Source: Pseudoxanthomonas suwonensis (GTDB lineage: Bacteria; Pseudomonadota; Gammaproteobacteria; Xanthomonadales; Xanthomonadaceae). Taken from it: 64,000 bases of DNA. The stretch is from assembly GCF_010093235.1 (NCBI RefSeq), contig NZ_PDWP01000007.1, positions 62,001-126,000 of the forward strand, written 5' to 3'. Positions 18,635 through 26,366 of this stretch are shown in pieces (position 1 is the stretch's first letter; each line of letters opens with the position of its first letter). The notes below the pieces were generated by a model that did no database searches, was not told the origin of the DNA, and saw only the letters and a list, made by a program, of their open reading frames with translations. Both the position numbers and the translations under genes were made by a program.

Positions 18635-19606
18635 ATGCCCCTGCATTCCCCTGCCAGGCACGCCAGGCAAACCCTCCGCCGCGGTTGCGGCCCGCTGCTG
18701 CTGGCGCTGTTGGTGATCGGCGCCGGCCTGGCCCCGGCCCACGCGCTCGACGACCGCATGACGCCGATCGCCACCCCGGCCCAGCCCGACGCGATCAAGC
18801 TCCCGACCGGCCCGCTGCCTGATGCGAAGAATCCGGAGGTCTGGCACAAGCCGTACGGCAGCGTGTTCGCCCGCAACGTCCCCGAAGCCACCCTGACCCC
18901 GTTCCTGCCGGACCCGGCCAAGGCCACCGGCGCGGCGGTGATCGTCGCCCCGGGCGGCGGCTTCCGCTCGCTGTCGATGGAGAACGAAGGCTGGGACGTG
19001 GCGCGCGCGCTCAACGAGAAGGGCGTGGCCGCCTTCGTGCTCAAGTACCGCCTCAACCAGACCCCGGCGGACCTGGACGGTTTCGCCGAGTCGATCCGGC
19101 AGATGCTGTCCGGCCCGCGTCCGCCGCGTGACCCCGGTGCAGCCAATGCAGCGCAGATGCTGGCCCCGCAGCTGGCCGACGCGCGCGCCGCCTTCGCCCT
19201 GGTGCGCAGCCGCGCGAAGGAATGGAACGTGGACCCGGACCGCATCGGCATGATCGGCTTCTCCGCCGGCGCGATGCTGACGCTGACCACCGCACTGCAT
19301 GGCGAGGATGCCAGGCCGGCCTTCATCGGCAACATCTACGGCCCGATCGCGGCGATCGAGAAGGTGCCGGCCGACGCGCCGCCGATGTTCGTGGCCCTGG
19401 CCGCCGACGACGGACTGTTCTCCAATACTGGCTTCGGCCTGGTCGAGAGCTGGCAGAAGGCCGGGCGCCCGGTGGAGTTCCACTACTACGAGCAGGGCGG
19501 CCACGGTTTCGGCATGTACCAGAAGGAAACCACCAGCACCGGCTGGTTCGAAGCCTGGGCCGCGTGGCTGAAGATGCACGGCTACCTGGACCGCAGGAAG
19601 TCGTGA
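18635..19606 (+). CDS. Secreted alpha/beta hydrolase (BD-FAE/acetylxylan-esterase-like)
   Basis: 323 residues. The ATG at 18635 follows an AAGGGAG RBS and opens a signal peptide (basic R-Q-T-L-R-R, hydrophobic 20-33, cleavage near A-H-A). The oxyanion motif is A-P-G-G-G-F (about 105-110). The nucleophile Ser210 is in G-F-S-A-G. The acid is probably in A-L-A-A-D-D-G and the His in G-G-H-G-F-G. The layout matches small carbohydrate esterases that remove acetyl or feruloyl groups. It is divergent from a GH3 beta-xylosidase, so a shared role in xylan side-chain and backbone breakdown is likely. Confidence 0.85.
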   Translation: MPLHSPARHARQTLRRGCGPLLLALLVIGAGLAPAHALDDRMTPIATPAQPDAIKLPTGPLPDAKNPEVWHKPYGSVFARNVPEATLTPFLPDPAKATGAAVIVAPGGGFRSLSMENEGWDVARALNEKGVAAFVLKYRLNQTPADLDGFAESIRQMLSGPRPPRDPGAANAAQMLAPQLADARAAFALVRSRAKEWNVDPDRIGMIGFSAGAMLTLTTALHGEDARPAFIGNIYGPIAAIEKVPADAPPMFVALAADDGLFSNTGFGLVESWQKAGRPVEFHYYEQGGHGFGMYQKETTSTGWFEAWAAWLKMHGYLDRRKS

Positions 19607-19622
19607 GCCTGCCCGGCGCGGG

Positions 19623-20486
19623 TCAGCGGTAAGGCCCTGGCCCGCGCCACACGAGCTTGCCGAGGTGGTACACGTAGCGCACGCTGATCACCTCGCGCGC
19701 ATCGCCGATGCCGATCATCTCCGGCGAGGCCGGATCCACCATGCGGCATTTGCTGGCGCCACGGCGCAGCGCCACCTCGGCCGGGCAGACCATGAAGTGG
19801 CGGGTGCCTGGCAGCGGGATCGCCACCTCGGTCATGCCCTGCTCGATCCAGTCGCGCAGCTTCCGTTCGCCAAGCAGTTCGTAGATGACCTGGTAGCCGC
19901 CCACGTCCATGGCCGGCTCGCCACCGGTATCGACCTGGTTCGGTGCGCCGCCGTTGTCGACGATGCCGGCGTTGCGACCGTTGTCTGGCGATTCCACGTC
20001 CTCTTCCACCATGCCCGGCGGCCGTCCGTTCCAGGGATGCGGCGGCGCCCGGGTCGGCGCGGTGACCGGTGCTGAAGGCTGGCTTGCGGTCCGGGGCGAC
20101 GGCTCCGTCCGCGGGCGTGGCTGCGGCTGGGGACGCGGCGGTTGCGGTTGCGGCTCCGGTTGCGCGGGCAGCAGCACGCGTCGTGGATCTGCCAGTTCAC
20201 GCGCATCCAGTTCGCGCGGAGGCGCCGCGTCGGCGGGCGCGGGTTCCGGCTCCCGCACCTCGGGCGATGGCGGGCCCGGCTGCGGTCGTCCGACGAAGTC
20301 CACGCGTATCCGCCCGGCACTGGAGGCGCCCTGCGGCTGGGTCACCACCGGCGGCGGCTCGGCCATGAGCAGGAGCAGCAGCAACAGCAGGTGCAGCACC
20401 ACGCTGGCCGCGGCGGCCAGCCATGGCTGCATGCGGTCCATGCGCGGCTCGACCGCGGGCGGTGGGGACGCCACGCCGTCGTTCAT
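19623..20486 (-). CDS. Proline-rich inner-membrane-anchored protein (TonB-like architecture)
   Basis: 287 residues. A single TM helix (about 21-42, with eight consecutive Leu) leads into a Pro/Glu/Arg-rich stretch (about 43-150, with Q-P-E-P-Q-P-Q-P-P-R-P-Q-P-Q-P), a TonB/TolA-like periplasm-spanning design. The C-terminal domain (about 190-287) has two Cys (F-M-V-C-P, S-K-C-R) and a P-L-P-G-T-R-H core. It is not a recognisable TonB C-terminal domain. It is divergent from a secreted putative metallopeptidase. Function unknown; a scaffold or envelope-spanning adaptor is possible. Confidence 0.75.
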   Translation of the reverse strand: MNDGVASPPPAVEPRMDRMQPWLAAAASVVLHLLLLLLLLMAEPPPVVTQPQGASSAGRIRVDFVGRPQPGPPSPEVREPEPAPADAAPPRELDARELADPRRVLLPAQPEPQPQPPRPQPQPRPRTEPSPRTASQPSAPVTAPTRAPPHPWNGRPPGMVEEDVESPDNGRNAGIVDNGGAPNQVDTGGEPAMDVGGYQVIYELLGERKLRDWIEQGMTEVAIPLPGTRHFMVCPAEVALRRGASKCRMVDPASPEMIGIGDAREVISVRYVYHLGKLVWRGPGPYR

Positions 20487-20686
20487 GCCGCTGGGGCGGA
20501 ATCGATGCTGGCCCGCATGCGGGGAATCCGGGAAGAATCGGCGGAGGAACGCGCATCGTAACGTGTGCGGCCGGCTGGCGGCCGCGCTCGGTCCGGCCCG
20601 CGTTCATCCGCGACGCGGCCACGGGCCGCAGCGATGGCGACGGTGCTATCGTCGCTCGTCGCCCCGCCTGCCACAGGAAGCCGACC

Positions 20687-21988
20687 ATGCCTTCGCCCCG
20701 CATGCGCCTGCCATGCCTTGCCGTCGTGCTGTGCGCGCTCGCGCCGACCGCCCATGCGGCGCCCGACCCGGCCGTGGCCGGATATGTATTCGGCGAGGCC
20801 AGGCGCCTGTGCAAGGCCGACGGCGGCGCACTGTGGGGACGGTCGCTGTGCGGGCCGATCATGATCGTCGATCCGGCCGATCGCGCCATCGTCGCCAGCG
20901 AGGCCGACGCCGGGGGCGTCCTTGTCGAGGCCGATGGCCTGTACACCGGCACCCTGCCGCGCGAGGCCATGCTGGCCAACACCGCCACCGGATGGTCCGG
21001 CACGCGCTGGACCCAGCTGGTGTGGCCACTGCCGCTGGAGCCCAACCTGCTGCGTGCGATGCTGGTCCACGAGCTGTTCCACCGCGTGCAGCCGGAACTG
21101 GGCCTGGACCGCCCCGAGGCCGGCAACCGCCATCTCGACAGCCAGCACGGCCGCTACCTGCTGCAGCTGGAATGGCGCGCGCTCGCGCGTGCGCTGATGG
21201 CCGACGATGCGGCGGTGCAGCGCGCCCACGTCGCCGATGCGCTGGCGTTCCGCCAGGCCCGGCGACGCCTGTTCCCGGCCGCCGCACGCGAGGAGGCGGC
21301 ACTGGAAATCAACGAGGGCCTGGCCGAATACACCGGCGTGCGCGTGGCCCTTGCGCGCGACGAGGAACGGCGCGCTTACGGGGTCTACGCGCTTGCGCGC
21401 TTCCTGGATGCGCCCAGCTTCGTGCGTTCCTTCGCCTACGCCAGCGGTCCGGCCTATGGCCTGCTGCTGGACCGTGCCGACCCCGGCTGGCGCGGGCAGC
21501 TTGGCGCCGATGCCGACCTTGGCCGGATGCTGGCCACCGCGTTGCACATCGACCTCGATGCCACGCCGGACCTGGCCGCACATGAGCGTCGCTACGACCC
21601 GGACCGGCAGCTCCACGCCGCCGAGGAGGCGCGTGAGCGGCAGCGGCTGGAGAGACTGGCCGCCTGGCGCCGCGACCTGGTCGATGGTCCGGTGCTGGTA
21701 CTGCCGCTGCAGGCCAGCGGCTTCCAGTTCAATCCACAGACCCTGGCCGCGCTCGACGACGTCGGCACCGTCTACCCGACCCTGCGCCTCACCGACCGCT
21801 GGGGCGAGCTGGTGGTGGAAGGCGGCGCGGCCCTGGTGCACGCCGACCGCAAGCGCGCGGTGGTGGCACTGCCGCGCGGCGGCGACGGCCTGCACGGCGA
21901 AGGCTGGACGCTGGCCCTCAAGCCCGGCTGGAAACTCGTGGAGGGGCCACGCAAGGGCGACCTGACCGTCACCGGCCCGGCGCCCTGA
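20687..21988 (+). CDS. Secreted putative zinc metallopeptidase (HExxH)
   Basis: 433 residues. Signal peptide about 1-24 (ending A-H-A-A). The candidate zinc site is His128-Glu129-L-F-His132, followed about 75 residues later by E-I-N-E-G-L-A-E-Y, whose Glu could be the third ligand of a gluzincin. The C-terminal 100 or so residues are beta-rich and of unknown fold. An AGGAAG RBS fixes the start. I do not recognise a named family, and the peptidase activity is inferred from the two motifs. It converges with a small membrane-protein gene, with 3 bases between stops. Confidence 0.75.
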   Translation: MPSPRMRLPCLAVVLCALAPTAHAAPDPAVAGYVFGEARRLCKADGGALWGRSLCGPIMIVDPADRAIVASEADAGGVLVEADGLYTGTLPREAMLANTATGWSGTRWTQLVWPLPLEPNLLRAMLVHELFHRVQPELGLDRPEAGNRHLDSQHGRYLLQLEWRALARALMADDAAVQRAHVADALAFRQARRRLFPAAAREEAALEINEGLAEYTGVRVALARDEERRAYGVYALARFLDAPSFVRSFAYASGPAYGLLLDRADPGWRGQLGADADLGRMLATALHIDLDATPDLAAHERRYDPDRQLHAAEEARERQRLERLAAWRRDLVDGPVLVLPLQASGFQFNPQTLAALDDVGTVYPTLRLTDRWGELVVEGGAALVHADRKRAVVALPRGGDGLHGEGWTLALKPGWKLVEGPRKGDLTVTGPAP

Positions 21989-21991
21989 GGC

Positions 21992-22243
21992 TTACCAGCG
22001 GCTGCGCTTCATCCCGGCCGGCATCGCGCCCTGCGGCAGCTTCCGCGTGGCCACGGCGACGATGGCCGCGCTGGACAGCAGCGTCCCCACGACCAGGCCG
22101 GTGACCGCCAGCAGGCCACGGGTGGAGATGGCGGCCTTCGCGCGCAACGAGGCCCGGCCGATGCGGATCCGCAACACGGCCGTATGGACATCGACGCCGG
22201 GCAGGCGTGCCGCCGCTTCGCGGCGCTGGAGATCATGGGGCAT
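21992..22243 (-). CDS. Small single-span membrane protein
   Basis: 83 residues with a soluble Arg-rich N-terminal half, one TM helix (about 43-65: L-L-A-V-T-G-L-V-V-G-T-L-L-S-S-A-A-I-V) and a basic tail ending K-R-S-R-W. Third-position G/C bias fits coding. It lies between a metallopeptidase gene (3-base gap) and the divergent ROK-like gene. No family is recognised. It may be real, but there is no strong RBS. Confidence 0.5.
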   Translation of the reverse strand: MPHDLQRREAAARLPGVDVHTAVLRIRIGRASLRAKAAISTRGLLAVTGLVVGTLLSSAAIVAVATRKLPQGAMPAGMKRSRW

Positions 22244-22366
22244 CGCGTCGGTTCCGCTGGAGGAACCGGCATGGTCGGCGCACGGCCGTGAACGCTGCGC
22301 GCCCGCCTCGACCGCGGCCTCACCGCACGGCGTACAGGATGGGCCAGCACCCGTCCGGACCCGCCC

Positions 22367-23464
22367 ATGGCCCGCATCCGCCGCACGCCTGCCCGCCCCG
22401 ATGACCGCGGCCGCCACGCCGCGGTGCACCTGCCCGGCCTGGACATCGACGCCTACAGCCTGCCGGTACGCGATCCGCAGGCCGACGGATTCATCGGCGA
22501 CCGCGCCAGCCAGACTGCCTTCCGCGGCCTGGTCGATGCCGCGCGCCAGCACCACCTCACCGCGAAGGACCCGTTCGGCCGCAAGCCCTCGCGCGAACTG
22601 AAGAAGGATCAGATCGACCTGGTCCTGGTCGGCGGTGGCCTCGACGCATCGCATGCCATGCACCTGGCCGTCGAGGAGTACGCGCGCCAGCTGTGCTACG
22701 TGGTCCAGGTGTTCATGGCCCAGCGCGACTGGGCCGGCGTTGAGCGCATCGTGATCGGCGGTGGCTTCCCCGAACACCAGACCGGTGGCCTGGCCATGCG
22801 CCGCGCCATCCGCCTGCTGGAGCTCGCCGATACCGGGGTCGGCCTGCTGCCGCTGCGCCATGACCCGGACGAGGGCGGCCTGCTCGGCTGGTCGCCTCTG
22901 CTGCCGCGGGAGATGCACCGCTACGACGCCTTCCTCGCGGTGGACATCGGCGGCACCAAGCTGCGCTGCGGCATCGTCCAGCACCGGCTGCGCCGCGACC
23001 CCACCGGCGGCCACGGCCGGGTGCTGGAAAGCATGGTGTGGCGACACAAGACCGACCGCCCGGACCGCGAGGCCGCCGTAAGGCGCACGGCGGCCATGCT
23101 CAACGGCCTGGCGGCGCTGGCGCGCACCCTGGGCCTGGCGCTGGCGCCGTTCGTGGGCATCGCCTGCCCCGGCACGATCGAACCGGACGGCTCGATCTCG
23201 GCCGGCGCGCAGAACCTGCCCGGCGAGTGGGAGCGTCCGTTCCACCTGCCCGAGGCGCTCGCCGCGCACCTGGACCGGATCGATGGCCAGGCGCCCGCGG
23301 TCGTGATGCACAACGACGCGGTAGTCCAGGGCCTGAGCGAACTGGACCGCATGCTCGATGTGCGGCGCTGGGCGATCCTGACCATCGGCACCGGACTGGG
23401 AATGCAACCTACACCACGCGCTGAGCAGCCTCCCGGTCAGCGCACCCGGCCAGGTGGCGAGTAG
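22367..23464 (+). CDS. ROK-like sugar kinase/regulator with permuted motif order; frameshifted 3' end
   Basis: The ROK motifs are present but out of order. Residues 80-180 carry what is normally the C-terminal half: L-V-G-G-G-L-D-A-S, then R-I-V-I-G-G-G-F-P and L-P-L-R-H-D-P-D-E-G-G-L-L-G. The usual N-terminal ATP motif A-V-D-I-G-G-T-K follows at about 191-198. Then come G-I-A-C-P-G-T-I-E (about 264), H-N-D-A-V-V-Q-G-L-S-E (about 315) and L-T-I-G-T-G-L-G (338-345). The CxCGxxGC zinc motif is absent. After G-L-G the frame reads through to 23464 and overlaps the next gene. Adding one G to the run at 23398-23400 would end the protein at G-N-A-T-Y-T-T-R, stop 23422-23424, with no overlap. Glucokinase-type activity is a possibility only. 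Confidence 0.7.
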   Translation: MARIRRTPARPDDRGRHAAVHLPGLDIDAYSLPVRDPQADGFIGDRASQTAFRGLVDAARQHHLTAKDPFGRKPSRELKKDQIDLVLVGGGLDASHAMHLAVEEYARQLCYVVQVFMAQRDWAGVERIVIGGGFPEHQTGGLAMRRAIRLLELADTGVGLLPLRHDPDEGGLLGWSPLLPREMHRYDAFLAVDIGGTKLRCGIVQHRLRRDPTGGHGRVLESMVWRHKTDRPDREAAVRRTAAMLNGLAALARTLGLALAPFVGIACPGTIEPDGSISAGAQNLPGEWERPFHLPEALAAHLDRIDGQAPAVVMHNDAVVQGLSELDRMLDVRRWAILTIGTGLGMQPTPRAEQPPGQRTRPGGE

Positions 23465-23862
23465 TCCACCAGGTGCAGGGTGCGGTCCTCGATGTCGCCC
23501 ACGAACTGGCCGTGCTCGGCCGCGGTGGCGCGCTTGATCGCGGCCCATTCCGGATCGGCCATGAAGCGCTCCCAGGCCGCCTTCATCGTGGCTTCGTCCT
23601 GCCAGCGCAGCAGGTACACGAACTCCGGCCCCTCCTCCGAACGCGATTCCCACATCGCGACGATGTCGAAGCCATGCCCGGCCATGATCCGCGCGGCGTG
23701 GCCGCGGAAGCGGTCGTGGAAGGCGACGCGGGTCCGGTCGTAGATCCGGTAGATCCGCAGCTGGTGCACCGGCCCATCGCGGACCACCGGATCGGCCCTG
23801 GCTGGAACGGCAAGGCTGACGACCGACAGCAGGCACAGCGTCAGCGCGATGGCGCGGGACAT
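23437..23862 (-). CDS. NIPSNAP-family protein, exported
   Basis: 141 residues. A signal peptide (about 1-23, ending A-R-A) precedes one dimeric ferredoxin-like NIPSNAP domain: H-Q-L-R-I-Y-R-I-Y, H-D-R-F-R-G-H, the W-E-S-R-S-E-E-G-P-E-F-V-Y-L-L-R-W strand, and W-x-R-F-M-A-D-P-E-W. The start has a clear AGGAG RBS. The family has no settled biochemical role. It is convergent with the ROK-like gene and downstream of the wHTH/propeller gene. Confidence 0.88.
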   Translation of the reverse strand: MSRAIALTLCLLSVVSLAVPARADPVVRDGPVHQLRIYRIYDRTRVAFHDRFRGHAARIMAGHGFDIVAMWESRSEEGPEFVYLLRWQDEATMKAAWERFMADPEWAAIKRATAAEHGQFVGDIEDRTLHLVDYSPPGRVR

Positions 23863-23994
23863 GGCGACTCCTTGCAGTGGGCCCAGGTTTCCGACAGGCC
23901 GCCGGCCACGTCGGTTCCCGCGCAGGCGCGACCCTGGTCACGCTCCGGCGGATCCGGTTGAAGGCATGCCCCGATACCCGTGGCCGAGCCACCG

Positions 23995-26235
23995 CTACGT
24001 GTCCGGCTCGCGCAGCACCGCGATGCGCAGGTCGCTTTCATGCCTGGTGGGCTCGGAATAGATGATCCGCTGCTGGTCCGGCGAGAGCTGGAAACCCCAG
24101 CCTTCGAACCCGGACGCCAGCGGCAGCACGTCTTGCGTACGGCCGCTGTCCGGATCGAACAGGGCCAGCTGCGACACTCCGTCCTCCGGCCGCCGCACGT
24201 AATAGATGCCTGCCTCGCCCGGCACCCAGCGGTCCACGTCACCGCCGCGCAGGTCCACCTCCAGGCGGGTGGCGGCCACGGGCGCCTCGCCCGCCCAGTC
24301 GAGCCGCGGCATGCGCCAGATCCCACCGGTATCCGGACGCGCGTACAGCAGCCAGCGAGCGTCGGCGGATTCGCGCGGACGCTCGCCCGGCCCGGCGGCC
24401 AGGACGACCGGATCGCCTCCCTCCAGCCGTCGCGCCATCGGCCGCCACTGCCCGTCGTGGTTGGCCTCGTAATAAAGCCACTGCCCGTCGCGCGACCACG
24501 ATGGATGCCTCGCATCGCCCGGGCCGGTGGTGATGCGCCGCGGCTGGCCGCCATCGGAGGCGACCACGTAGATCGCGCTGGTGCCGTCCGGGCTGGCATC
24601 GAACGCGAGCAGGCGACCATCGGGCGACCAGGCCGGGTTGTCGATGAAGGCACCACCGAAACCGGCCACCTGGACGGCATCGCGTCCGTCGCTGCGGCTC
24701 ACCCAGATCGCATGCGGCCCGCTGCGGTTGGAGCTGAAGGCGATGCGCTGCCCATCCGGAGACCAGGCCGGGCTGGAATCCCAGCGGGTGCTGTGGAAGA
24801 ACGGCCCGGCGTCGCCTTCGCCGCGCGTGCCCAGGTCCCCCAGCCGCAGCTGCGAGCGGTGCGCCCAGTGCTCGAACACGATCGCATCCACGCCGGCCGC
24901 CGTCGTCGGCTGCTGCACCACCTCGTTCCCCAGCGCCACCTGGCGCAGGTCGCTGCCATCCGGCGCGGCCGACCACAGCGCGTACATGCCCGAGCGCGTG
25001 GAGGTGAACAGCAGGTGCTCGCCGTCCGGCGACCAGGCCACGCCGTTGAGCTTGCGGTTGTCGAAGGTCAGGCGCGTGGACGCGCCGCCACCGAGGCCGG
25101 CGCGGTACAGGTCACGGGTGACCTCGTTTATCGCACGCACGAACACCAGGTAGCGGCCATCGGGCGAGAATCGCGGGTCGAGGTCGCCCACGGAGCCGCC
25201 CGGGGGCTGCGAGACGACGCGGGGCGTGCCTCCGTCCAGCGCCGCCAGCACGACGCGGTAAGGCGCATCGGCATGCTCGCGGGCCGAATAGGCCAGCAGC
25301 CGCCCATCGGGCGAGATCGCCATCCCGCGCACCGCCTGCACCCGGGCATCGCCCATGACCCGGATCGGCGCGCCGCCCAACGCCGCCACCCGCATCACCG
25401 CCAGCCCGTCGCCATCCACGCGCGCGTAGAGCAGGCTGCGTCCGTCCGGCATCCACAGCGGATAGCGCTCGTCGCCCGGGGACCGGGTGAGGTTGAGCGT
25501 GTCCTCGGCGCCCACCGTCTTCACGTAGATGTCCAGCGCGCCCTGGCCGCCGTCCCAGACGAAGGCCACGCGACTGCCGTCCGGCGAGAGCGACGGCTCG
25601 ACCTCCCGGCCCACGTAGCTGGTCAGCGGCTGCACCTCCCAGGCTCCATCCAGGGGCGTGGCGGCCGGCCGCATGCGCCATGCGGCCAGGGTGACGAGCA
25701 GCGCCAGCGCTACCACGACCAGGGGCGCCAGCAGCCTCCAGCGCCCCCGGGCTGGCGGTGGGGTGGCGGCCGCGCCGACAGGCTCCGCTTGCGCTGGCGA
25801 TACCGCGGCAGGTGGCGGGCTTCCGACGCCGGGCGCAGGCACGGCCGCGGCGACCCGCGCCGGTGCGATCGGCGCGACCAGGCGGTAGCCGCCCTTGCGT
25901 ATGGTTTCGATGTAGCGCGGCGTGCGCGGATCATCGCCGAAGATGCGGCGCAGCTCGGAAACCGCGCGATTGAGGAGGTAGTCGTCGCCGACCGTCCCGG
26001 CCCAGACGGTCTCCAGGAAGGCTTCGCGGCCGACCACGTGGCCGGGACGTGCCGCCATGAGCAGCAGGACCTGCATCACCTTCGGCTCGACCTGGTGGAC
26101 CTGGCCATGCACCGTGATGCGGTTCAGCGCCGGCTGCACCAGTGCCTCGCCAGCGGTGAAGTCGCTGCCGGGCCCGCCTGCGCCAGGCAGGGCGGCCGTT
26201 TCCTCGATCCTGCCGATGGCCCTGTGCTCGCTCAC
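23995..26235 (-). CDS. Membrane-anchored winged-HTH regulator with WD40/TolB-like propeller
   Basis: 746 residues from a GTG at 26235. An OmpR/PhoB-type winged helix lies at about 30-122 (V-E-P-K-V-M-Q-V-L, then R-K-G-G-Y-R-L-V). A Pro/Ala linker and one TM helix (about 167-187) follow, then a periplasmic propeller made of many PD40 repeats (S-P-D-G-x-x-I/V-A-F, W-S-P-D-G, for example F-S-P-D-G-R-Y-L-V-F). This is the CadC-like one-component design, common in Xanthomonadaceae: the sensor blades outside control DNA binding inside. The effector and targets are unknown. It is divergent from the cytochrome c/PQQ dehydrogenase gene, which could be a target. Confidence 0.88.
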   Translation of the reverse strand: MSEHRAIGRIEETAALPGAGGPGSDFTAGEALVQPALNRITVHGQVHQVEPKVMQVLLLMAARPGHVVGREAFLETVWAGTVGDDYLLNRAVSELRRIFGDDPRTPRYIETIRKGGYRLVAPIAPARVAAAVPAPGVGSPPPAAVSPAQAEPVGAAATPPPARGRWRLLAPLVVVALALLVTLAAWRMRPAATPLDGAWEVQPLTSYVGREVEPSLSPDGSRVAFVWDGGQGALDIYVKTVGAEDTLNLTRSPGDERYPLWMPDGRSLLYARVDGDGLAVMRVAALGGAPIRVMGDARVQAVRGMAISPDGRLLAYSAREHADAPYRVVLAALDGGTPRVVSQPPGGSVGDLDPRFSPDGRYLVFVRAINEVTRDLYRAGLGGGASTRLTFDNRKLNGVAWSPDGEHLLFTSTRSGMYALWSAAPDGSDLRQVALGNEVVQQPTTAAGVDAIVFEHWAHRSQLRLGDLGTRGEGDAGPFFHSTRWDSSPAWSPDGQRIAFSSNRSGPHAIWVSRSDGRDAVQVAGFGGAFIDNPAWSPDGRLLAFDASPDGTSAIYVVASDGGQPRRITTGPGDARHPSWSRDGQWLYYEANHDGQWRPMARRLEGGDPVVLAAGPGERPRESADARWLLYARPDTGGIWRMPRLDWAGEAPVAATRLEVDLRGGDVDRWVPGEAGIYYVRRPEDGVSQLALFDPDSGRTQDVLPLASGFEGWGFQLSPDQQRIIYSEPTRHESDLRIAVLREPDT

Positions 26236-26366
26236 GGTCCCGTTCCGGCGGCGCCTGCATCGAATCTATAGCAAAACCGGAGGTTCCCTCCATCCAGCCC
26301 GCCGGCCCGCGGCGCTCCCATGCGCAGACGCGGCACGAGGCCGCGCAGCCAGAAAGGGAGGACTCC

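Noticed and set aside
22921..23391. Minus-strand frame inside the ROK-like gene
   Set aside because: Arg/Ser-rich shadow with no start signal; sense-strand ROK motifs are clear.
21992..23992. A 666-residue minus-strand frame across the ROK-like and NIPSNAP genes
   Set aside because: It is antisense to the ROK-like protein and out of frame with NIPSNAP; only its last 83 codons look like a possible small gene.
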